Source: an uncultured Paracoccaceae bacterium (GTDB taxonomy: Bacteria > Pseudomonadota > Alphaproteobacteria > Rhodobacterales > Rhodobacteraceae). From it: a DNA stretch of 64,000 bases. A program made the position numbers and the translations under genes. The notes under the pieces were generated by a model. It did not search any database. It saw nothing but the letters and a program-made list of their open reading frames with translations, and was not told the DNA's origin. The DNA is taken from assembly GCA_947492825.1 (NCBI GenBank), contig CANLNT010000002.1:318501-382500 (forward strand). The letters are read 5' to 3'. Position 1 is the first letter of the stretch. Every line of letters starts with the position of its first letter. Below, in pieces: positions 57,770 to 64,000 of this stretch.

Positions 57770-58474
57770 CTAAGGTCGCAGACGAAGTGCGTGCAATTTG
57801 TCGAAATATGACATCGCTTCGTTAAAGATCTCTTCGTGCTGCGGTTGGACCACTGGCAGCGGACCTTCCGGCCCGGCAAAACCGGTGCTGTTGTGGATCG
57901 CACCGTACCAATGACTGGCCCAGACACCGTCATCAGCGCACCCCCCTTTAGGCCAGGACAGCATTGCGGGATCAAATGGCAGACCAATGGTGTCACATAG
58001 CGCGGAAAGGGCATGTTCGGGATCACTTCGGATGTCAAAGCTGTCAATCACTTGACCACCAAGCTGTTGATAAACCTCCCATTGTTGGCGAAACCCCAGA
58101 TCGTCTGAGGTGATCGAATCTCGCTTTGCGTCATAGCTTGCAATGACCCGCGCGGGGTGGCGGATGAGGTGGAGATTGGTGCAGGTGGTGGCCCAATCGA
58201 GAGGAAAATCATCGACCATATGGTGGGGCATGTGTTTCATGTAAATGTGTGGTTCATCACGCGGCGCGGGCTCAGCACAAAGCGCGGCAACGCGTGCTGG
58301 GTCGGTTTCATGTGCCTCCAATATCTGGTGCCGCATCGGGTGATCGATGCCGGTTGCCGCAAGATATGGGGCGTAGAATGGCTCGTCCCACACCGCAAAA
58401 TCCGGGCGGGCCCCAAAGGCATACATCATGGCCGTCGACAGGTTGCGAGGCCCCGACCACATTGCGATTTTCAT
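57770..58474 (-). CDS. sulfotransferase-like P-loop protein
   Basis: Cytoplasmic protein of 234 residues resembling the branched-chain-aminotransferase-linked sulfotransferase family. The PAPS-type P-loop is MKIAMWSGPRNLSTAMMYAFGA, the second motif LHLIRHPARVIASYDAKRDS (Arg/Ser contacts). No acceptor is known for this family. I chose the ATG at 58472-58474; six residues of extra frame overlap the 11-bp repeat array, which would then lie directly over the ribosome binding region. Confidence 0.8.
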   Translation of the reverse strand: MKIAMWSGPRNLSTAMMYAFGARPDFAVWDEPFYAPYLAATGIDHPMRHQILEAHETDPARVAALCAEPAPRDEPHIYMKHMPHHMVDDFPLDWATTCTNLHLIRHPARVIASYDAKRDSITSDDLGFRQQWEVYQQLGGQVIDSFDIRSDPEHALSALCDTIGLPFDPAMLSWPKGGCADDGVWASHWYGAIHNSTGFAGPEGPLPVVQPQHEEIFNEAMSYFDKLHALRLRP

Positions 58475-58475
58475 G

Positions 58476-58504
58476 ATGCACATTCCATACACAAACCATG
58501 CACA
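58476..58504 (+). repeat. three ATGCACA-like heptamers at exact 11-bp spacing
   Basis: ATGCACA at 58476, ATACACA at 58487, ATGCACA at 58498, each 11 bp apart; an inverted GTGCAT follows at 58509. It covers the region immediately upstream of the sulfotransferase start and lies about 160 bp from msrA. Same heptamer and period as at 12034 and 41625. Confidence 0.6.
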
Positions 58505-58661
58505 TTGCGTGCATCCTCGAACCCTAAGATGCGTTAACCACCCCCCGCAAGGGTAACCAAGAATGAATTATTCCATTCAGTAAACTGCCCGTGACATCAC
58601 GCGCCGGTGAATTGATTGACACCCGCCCTGTCGCCAAGACTGCCGACAAAGGAGAGGTGAT

Positions 58662-59324
58662 ATGTGCATCAAAACCCAAACGCTGAAATCTGTTCTGCTG
58701 GCGCTTGCCATTGGTATCGGGTTCATTCTGCAATCTGCCCCGGCGCAAGCCCGCGACATGCAGGTCGCGACCTTTGCGGGCGGATGCTTTTGGTGCATCG
58801 AATCCGATTTTGAGCGTGTGCAAGGCGTGTCCGAGGTGGTGTCGGGTTACACCGGTGGGACGACATCCAACCCGACATATGAAACCTTGAAGGGGTCAGG
58901 GCATTACGAGGCCGTGCAAATCACCTACGACGCCGATCAGGTTAGCTATGCCCAATTGCTGCACATGTTCTTTCGGTCGGTTGACCCGACAGATGCCGGT
59001 GGTCAGTTCTGTGATCGCGGCCCAAGCTATCGCACAGCCGTCTTCGCAGCCAACGCGTCAGAACGTCAGGCAGCAGAGGCCGCCAAAGCACAAGCCCAGC
59101 GCGATTTGGGGCAGAGCATTGTGACACCGATCCTGAGCGCCAGCACGTTCACCAACGCCGAAGCGATCCATCAGGATTACTACAAGGGTAGCCAGATTAT
59201 TCTGACCCGGCGCGGTCCCAAAACCCAAGCCAATGCATACAAATTCTATCGCAATGCCTGTGGCCGTGATCAGCGTGTGCTGCAGCTTTGGGGATCAGCG
59301 GCACCCTTTGCCAATCATTCCTGA
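58662..59324 (+). CDS. msrA: periplasmic peptide methionine sulfoxide reductase A
   Basis: Reduces methionine-S-sulfoxide. The 220-residue protein has an N-terminal hydrophobic leader ([21 protein letters not shown]), so unlike the E. coli enzyme it should be exported. Catalytic motif [19 protein letters not shown] (Cys about residue 45), [16 protein letters not shown], and [17 protein letters not shown] are family-typical. AGGAGAGG precedes the start. A thiol donor in the periplasm must exist elsewhere; no msrB is nearby. Confidence 0.93.
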   Translation: MCIKTQTLKSVLLALAIGIGFILQSAPAQARDMQVATFAGGCFWCIESDFERVQGVSEVVSGYTGGTTSNPTYETLKGSGHYEAVQITYDADQVSYAQLLHMFFRSVDPTDAGGQFCDRGPSYRTAVFAANASERQAAEAAKAQAQRDLGQSIVTPILSASTFTNAEAIHQDYYKGSQIILTRRGPKTQANAYKFYRNACGRDQRVLQLWGSAAPFANHS

Positions 59325-59351
59325 CCCTAAAAGATGGGCAGATTGTCCGCC

Positions 59352-60218
59352 CTAAGGGCGAAAGGCTTGAACTTCTGACAGATCAGGGATCACATCCGCT
59401 GTCCCGTGGCGGGTGACCATCAACGCACCCGCGCGCATCGCCTGACCTATGGCCTGCGCCATCGGCATTCCACGATCTAGACCAGCAAGAACGTAACCGG
59501 TGAAAGTGTCCCCTGCCCCGGTCGTATCTACAGGATCAACCTTGATCGCATCAAAGTGTTGGTGTCCGCTGTCGCCATACCAATCGGCACCGTCAGCGCC
59601 CAATGTGACAATCACATCTTCGATCCCCAGCTCTTCCGGAGATTTTCCTGTCGCCTCTTTCAATTGCGCAGCCTCAACCGCGTTGAGGATCAGGAAATCA
59701 AGGAACGGCAGCACCGCCTGCACGCGATCGACATCAAAGGGCGCAGCAGCATAGCCGACACGAAGCCCCATATCGTGGCCCAGTTTAGCTGCCGTGCGCT
59801 GTAGGTTGGTTTCGTTCTGGATAATCAGCCAATCCTCTGTCTCGGCGACTGACAGCGCGGATTGCAGAGTCGCTTGCGGAATCTCACCATTTGCGCCGGG
59901 GGCCAGGACGATCATGTTCTCACCAGCGGCATCCACAAAGATCAGCGCCTGGGTCGTCGGGGCATCCACCGTCGTTATGAACCGGGTATCAACACCATAT
60001 TCCATCAGCCGCGATGTGGCCCAATCGCCATCTGCCCCAACCGCGCCAATGTGATGCACGGTGGCTGCGGCGCGCGCGGCAGCGACGGACATGTTGGCAC
60101 CTTTTCCGCCCAAAAACGTCTCAAACCCCGTGGCAGACAGGGTTTCGCCTGGTTGCGGGATGTGTGGTACGGCATAGACCAGATCAGCGTTGATCGATCC
60201 CAGATTCCAGATCGCCAT
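59352..60218 (-). CDS. ribokinase-type PfkB carbohydrate kinase
   Basis: Sugar kinase of 288 residues. Gly-rich lid region FLGGKGANMSVAAARAAA, and catalytic DTTGAGDTFTGYVLAGLDRG with the Asp base. NLGSINADLVYAVPHIPQPGETL is the typical RbsK N-terminus. Ribokinase is likely; adenosine or other pentose specificity is not excluded. Starts three bases after the maeB stop, on the same strand. Confidence 0.88.
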   Translation of the reverse strand: MAIWNLGSINADLVYAVPHIPQPGETLSATGFETFLGGKGANMSVAAARAAATVHHIGAVGADGDWATSRLMEYGVDTRFITTVDAPTTQALIFVDAAGENMIVLAPGANGEIPQATLQSALSVAETEDWLIIQNETNLQRTAAKLGHDMGLRVGYAAAPFDVDRVQAVLPFLDFLILNAVEAAQLKEATGKSPEELGIEDVIVTLGADGADWYGDSGHQHFDAIKVDPVDTTGAGDTFTGYVLAGLDRGMPMAQAIGQAMRAGALMVTRHGTADVIPDLSEVQAFRP

Positions 60219-60221
60219 TGG

Positions 60222-62480
60222 CTACCCCACTTTACAAGCCGCAATCACAGCCATGTTCAGGATGTCATTCACGGTGGAAACGGTCGAGCAAATCTGGATC
60301 GGCTTGTCGATGCCAGACAATATTGGCCCGATCACCGTGGCACCTGCCATTTCCTGCATGAGCTTGACACTGATCGAGGCGGAATGGCGCGCGGGCACGA
60401 CAAGCACGTTTGCGGGGCCAGTGAGCCGCTGGAACGGGTAATTCGCCTGTGCTGCAGGGTTCAAGGCGACATCGACTGTCATCTCACCCTCGTATTCAAA
60501 GTCGACTTTGCGCGCATCGAGCACGCCTGCGGCCTTGTGCATCTTTTCTGCGCGTTCCGAGACCGGGTAACCAAAGGTCGAGAACGACAGAAACGCCACG
60601 CGTGGGTCAAGGCCCAAATCGCGGGCGACAGATGCCCCCGCAGTGGCGATATCGGCCAGATCTTCGTCGCTGGGCCATTCGTGCACAAGCGTGTCGCTGA
60701 TCAGGACGATCTTGCCGTTGTGAAGTACGGCGGAAACGCCAACGGCCCCGTGTGCTGCATCGGCGTCAAAGACGTGGTTGATCAATTCCAATACATGGGC
60801 GGATTTGCGGGTCGCACCCGTGACCATCCCGTCAACATGACCGTGCGCAAGCATGAGTGCCGCAAAGACATGCCGGTCCCGCGCAGCCATACGGTGCACG
60901 TCTTGCATATCATAACCGCGGCGGTTCAGGCGGTCGTACAGAAAGTCCTTATAGGTGTCTAAATCGGGGGTATTTGCCGCATTTACGACGGTCAGCTCTT
61001 TCACGGCGTCGCCCAGACCTTCGGATTTCAACCGTTCGGCCACGTCCGCTTCACGGCCAACAACCAGTGCTTTGCCAAGGCCGGACCGCTGGTACATGAC
61101 TGCAGCGCGCAGCACGCGATTATCGTCGCCTTCGGCAAAGATTACGGTGGATTGCGCCTGCCGCGCGCGGGCATTCAGACTGCGCAAGATTGATTGCGTC
61201 GGATCCATCCGGGATTTCAGGGACTCTTCGTAACCATCCATGTCCACTATGGGCCGGCGCGCGACGCCGGTTTTCATGCCAGCCTGCGCGACTGCCGTTG
61301 GTATCCGGTGGATCAGGCGCGGGTCAAAAGGTGTCGGGATGATGTAGTCGCGACCAAAAGTCAGTTTCTTGCCGTAGGCCATTGCGACCTCGTCCGGTAC
61401 TTCTTCGCGGGCAAGATTGGCCAGCGCATGTGCGCAGGCGATTTTCATCTCGTCATTAATGGCGCGGGCATGGATGTCGAGCGCGCCACGAAAGAGATAT
61501 GGAAAACCCAAGACGTTGTTGACCTGATTGGGGTAGTCAGAGCGCCCGGTAGCGACGATTGCATCTTCGCGGACGGCATGCGCATCTTCTGGCGTAATCT
61601 CTGGATCAGGGTTGGCCATGGCGAAGATAACAGGGTTTTCCGCCATGTTAGACACCATTTCCTGCGTCACGGCCCCTTTTGCTGAGACGCCAAGAAAGAC
61701 GTCGCAATCCTTCATCGCGTCATCAAGCGTGCGGGCAGAGGTGTTGGCAGCATGTGCTGATTTCCACTGGTTCATGCCCTCTGTCCGGCCCTGATAGATC
61801 ACGCCTTTGGTGTCGCACATAATGCAGTTGTCATGCTTTGCACCCATCGCCTTGACCAGTTCCAGACAGGCAATGCCTGCAGCCCCTGCCCCGTTCAGCA
61901 CGATTTTGACGTCTTCGATTTTCTTACCCGAAAGGTGCAGCGCATTGATCAGACCGGCGGCACAGATCACGGCAGTGCCATGCTGGTCGTCGTGAAAGAC
62001 CGGGATGTCCATTTCTTCCTTCAGGCGCTGTTCGATGATGAAGCACTCGGGCGCTTTGATATCTTCCAAATTGATGCCGCCGAAGGTTGGACCCATCAGG
62101 CGCACAGCGTTGCAAAAGGCGTCAGTGTCCTCTGTATCCAGCTCTACATCGATAGAATTCACGTCGGCAAAGCGTTTGAAAAGGACGGATTTCCCCTCCA
62201 TCACCGGTTTTGAAGCGAGCGCGCCAAGGTTGCCAAGCCCCAGCACGGCCGTCCCGTTCGAGATCACGGCGACCAGATTACCCTTGTTGGTGTAATCGTA
62301 GGCTGTGGCAGGGTCGGCGTGAATTTCCTCGCACGGGATCGCGACGCCGGGGGAATAGGCCAGCGACAGATCGCGCTGCGTTGTCATCGGGACGGTTGCC
62401 GCGACTTCCCACTTGCCAGGCGTCGGATTGAGGTGAAACGCGAGGGCATCTTCGCGGGTGTGTTTGGTCGTGCCGGCCAT
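60222..62480 (-). CDS. maeB: NADP-dependent malic enzyme with phosphotransacetylase-like domain
   Basis: Decarboxylates malate to pyruvate, making NADPH. The 752-residue protein has the malic-enzyme half (YSPGVAIPCEEIHADP, FHDDQHGTAVICAAGLINAL, IVLNGAGAAGIACLELVKAMGA) and a C-terminal phosphotransacetylase-like half (about residues 430-752, with VIFAEGDDNRVLRAAVMYQRSG and MVTGATRKSAHVLELINHVF) that acts in acetyl-CoA regulation. The ATG at 62478-62480 is used. Divergent from mutS, as in many alphaproteobacteria. Confidence 0.95.
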   Translation of the reverse strand: MAGTTKHTREDALAFHLNPTPGKWEVAATVPMTTQRDLSLAYSPGVAIPCEEIHADPATAYDYTNKGNLVAVISNGTAVLGLGNLGALASKPVMEGKSVLFKRFADVNSIDVELDTEDTDAFCNAVRLMGPTFGGINLEDIKAPECFIIEQRLKEEMDIPVFHDDQHGTAVICAAGLINALHLSGKKIEDVKIVLNGAGAAGIACLELVKAMGAKHDNCIMCDTKGVIYQGRTEGMNQWKSAHAANTSARTLDDAMKDCDVFLGVSAKGAVTQEMVSNMAENPVIFAMANPDPEITPEDAHAVREDAIVATGRSDYPNQVNNVLGFPYLFRGALDIHARAINDEMKIACAHALANLAREEVPDEVAMAYGKKLTFGRDYIIPTPFDPRLIHRIPTAVAQAGMKTGVARRPIVDMDGYEESLKSRMDPTQSILRSLNARARQAQSTVIFAEGDDNRVLRAAVMYQRSGLGKALVVGREADVAERLKSEGLGDAVKELTVVNAANTPDLDTYKDFLYDRLNRRGYDMQDVHRMAARDRHVFAALMLAHGHVDGMVTGATRKSAHVLELINHVFDADAAHGAVGVSAVLHNGKIVLISDTLVHEWPSDEDLADIATAGASVARDLGLDPRVAFLSFSTFGYPVSERAEKMHKAAGVLDARKVDFEYEGEMTVDVALNPAAQANYPFQRLTGPANVLVVPARHSASISVKLMQEMAGATVIGPILSGIDKPIQICSTVSTVNDILNMAVIAACKVG

Positions 62481-62605
62481 TGTCGTCCTCCCTGACGTGA
62501 CGACCAGTTTGCGACATGGTGCGACAGGCCGCAACGGGTTCGTTTTCGACTTTCGTCGCTAACATCGGCCCGTTAGGTTTGGCCGCGACAATCCGGGGGG
62601 ATTTG

Positions 62606-64000
62606 ATGAACGCTGTGACGCCGATGATGGCGCAATATCTTGAGTTGAAATCCGGCTATCCGGATGCGTTGCTGTTCTACCGGATGGGCGATTTCTACGA
62701 GATGTTTTTTGATGATGCGGTGGCCGCTTCTGCCGCGCTGGACATCGCATTGACCAAACGCGGCAAGCATGACGGCAACGACATTCCGATGTGTGGGGTG
62801 CCGGTGCATGCAGCGGAAGGGTATCTTCTTACGCTCATCCGCAAAGGGTTTCGCGTCGCTGTTTGCGAGCAGATGGAGAACCCAGCAGAGGCAAAGAAGC
62901 GCGGTTCCAAATCTGTCGTCAAACGCGACGTGGTGCGGCTGGTGACACCCGGAACGCTGACCGAGGATTCGCTCCTGGACGCGCGGCGTCACAACTATCT
63001 GGCGGCCTTTGCACAGGTTCGCGACGATGGCGCTTTGGCGTGGGTCGATATTTCGACCGGGGCGTTTCATGTGATGACCTGCCCACGGGTTGCCCTTGGT
63101 CCAGAATTGGCGCGGCTTTCACCAAAGGAAGTGATCGTTGCAGATGGAGATGACGGCGATTTCGCTGCGTTAGTGTCTGATTCTGGCGCTTCGCTGTCCA
63201 CTTTGGGCAGGGCAGCATTTGACAGCACCAGTGGCGAAAAACGACTGTGCGCACTGTACAAAGTTGGTTCGCTGGATGCTTTTGGATCGTTCAGCCGCGC
63301 CGAAATCGCCGCACTTTCGGCGGTGGCCGAATATCTGGATATTACCCAGAAAGGGAATTTGCCACTACTTCGCCCACCGGTGCAGGAGGGGCAGCGGGCA
63401 GCGATGCAGATCGACGCAGCGACCCGCAGATCACTGGAACTGACCCATGCAATGGCGGGGGGCCGTACCGGATCATTGCTGGGCGCGGTCGATCAGACAG
63501 TCACAGCGGGGGGCGCACGACTGTTGGAACGTCGGTTGGCATCACCGTCTTGCGACAGGGCAACGGTACAGGCGCGGCAAGATGCCGTCAGTTTCGCCGT
63601 CGAACAGGTCCGTTGGACCGAGGATTTGCGCGACTATCTGCGCGGCGTACATGATCTGGACCGCGCCTTGTCGCGCTTGGCGTTGGACCGCGGTGGGCCG
63701 CGAGATATGGCTGCAATCCGAAACTCGATTAAAGAGGCCGGGCGAATTGCCACGGCATTGCCAGGCGATTTACCAGAGATTTTGGCCGAGGCAGGGCAGG
63801 CGCTGGTGGGTCATGACGACCTTTTGGCCCTTTTGGATGCGGCGCTGATTGCCGAGCCACCGCTTTTGGCGCGCGATGGTGGGTTTATCGCGACGGGCTA
63901 TGACATCGAATTGGACGAGGCCCGGCTGTTGCGCGACGAAGGGCGCGGCGTGATCGCCAAGATGCAGGCCGAGTTTGTTGAGCTGTCTGGCATACAAAGC
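62606..64000 (+). CDS. mutS: DNA mismatch repair protein MutS, 5' part (cut by window end)
   Basis: The first 465 codons of mutS; the rest lies beyond the window. The start is MNAVTPMMAQYLELKSGYPD with GGGGGG eight bases upstream. The mismatch-binding Phe-x-Glu motif is at RMGDFYEMFFDDA, followed by the connector (DIPMCGVPVHAAEGYLLTLIRKG) and the lever domain with TRRSLELTHAMAGGRTGSLLGAVDQT. The ATPase is missing only because of the edge. No frameshift seen. Confidence 0.96.
   Translation, partial: MNAVTPMMAQYLELKSGYPDALLFYRMGDFYEMFFDDAVAASAALDIALTKRGKHDGNDIPMCGVPVHAAEGYLLTLIRKGFRVAVCEQMENPAEAKKRGSKSVVKRDVVRLVTPGTLTEDSLLDARRHNYLAAFAQVRDDGALAWVDISTGAFHVMTCPRVALGPELARLSPKEVIVADGDDGDFAALVSDSGASLSTLGRAAFDSTSGEKRLCALYKVGSLDAFGSFSRAEIAALSAVAEYLDITQKGNLPLLRPPVQEGQRAAMQIDAATRRSLELTHAMAGGRTGSLLGAVDQTVTAGGARLLERRLASPSCDRATVQARQDAVSFAVEQVRWTEDLRDYLRGVHDLDRALSRLALDRGGPRDMAAIRNSIKEAGRIATALPGDLPEILAEAGQALVGHDDLLALLDAALIAEPPLLARDGGFIATGYDIELDEARLLRDEGRGVIAKMQAEFVELSGIQS

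Noticed and set aside
59351-59367. CGCCCTAAGGGCG as a terminator between msrA and the kinase
   Set aside because: It overlaps the last codons of the kinase gene, the loop would be too small and no T-run follows.

Overview
The window looks like chromosomal DNA of a marine alphaproteobacterium of the Rhodobacteraceae (Roseobacter type). Evidence: the gene families (App1 phosphatase, PQQ aldose dehydrogenase, NADP malic enzyme divergent from mutS, glutaredoxin-comF block, TRAP transporters), the GC-rich third positions, and the GC-hairpin plus GGATATTTTTGGCCA spacer typical of this family. This is a family-level judgement; no 16S gene is present.

Layout. (1) 1-15.7 kb, core genome, almost all on the minus strand: two small unknown proteins, a DMT exporter, App1 phosphatase, PQQ sugar dehydrogenase, queG, a glutathione transferase, mtgA, the glutamate synthase operon gltD-(unknown periplasmic protein)-(GFA protein)-gltB, uppP, an NDUFA9-like NAD-binding protein and tRNA-Leu(CAG). 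(2) 15.8-38.5 kb, a catabolic island for uronic acids starting right after the tRNA gene. Its left part is a GntR regulator-MATE transporter-kduI-kduD operon, divergent from an AlgS/AlgM1/AlgM2/AlgQ-like ABC importer followed by a PL15-type oligoalginate lyase, kdgF, two candidate uronate reductases, kdgK and uxuA. Its right part is a TRAP transporter, a second GntR regulator, a redoxin, and uxuB-uxaC. (3) 38.6-64 kb, core genome again: MarR, nitrilase-family hydrolase, grxC, comF, a methyltransferase, hemH, a DeoR/MFS pair, two L,D-transpeptidases around a CAP protein, an RNA methyltransferase, two tandem ABC exporters, LysE, CCA-adding enzyme, two Nudix proteins, hslO, argG, a sulfotransferase-like protein, msrA, a ribokinase-type kinase, maeB and the start of mutS (cut by the window end).

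How the island works (inference from families). Alginate oligosaccharides enter through the ABC importer, are cut in the cytoplasm by the PL15 lyase to unsaturated monouronate, opened by KdgF, and brought to 2-keto-3-deoxygluconate (KDG) either by direct reduction or by KduI plus KduD. Saturated uronates entering through the TRAP system reach the same KDG by UxaC-UxuB-UxuA. KdgK phosphorylates KDG; the KDPG aldolase and any secreted lyase are not in the window. Two similar GntR proteins and a shared CTRGTATACTAG-like operator appear to tie the two halves together.

Most unusual signals: three loci with TGTGCAT/ATGCACA heptamers repeated exactly every 11 bp (12034, 41625, 58476), one inside a coding region where it appears to have overwritten ordinary protein sequence; a two-copy 23-bp operator 74 bp apart upstream of gltD; intercistronic hairpins directly 3' of both solute-binding-protein genes; and a MATE transporter inside a uronate operon. 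I saw no CRISPR array, prophage or insertion sequence.
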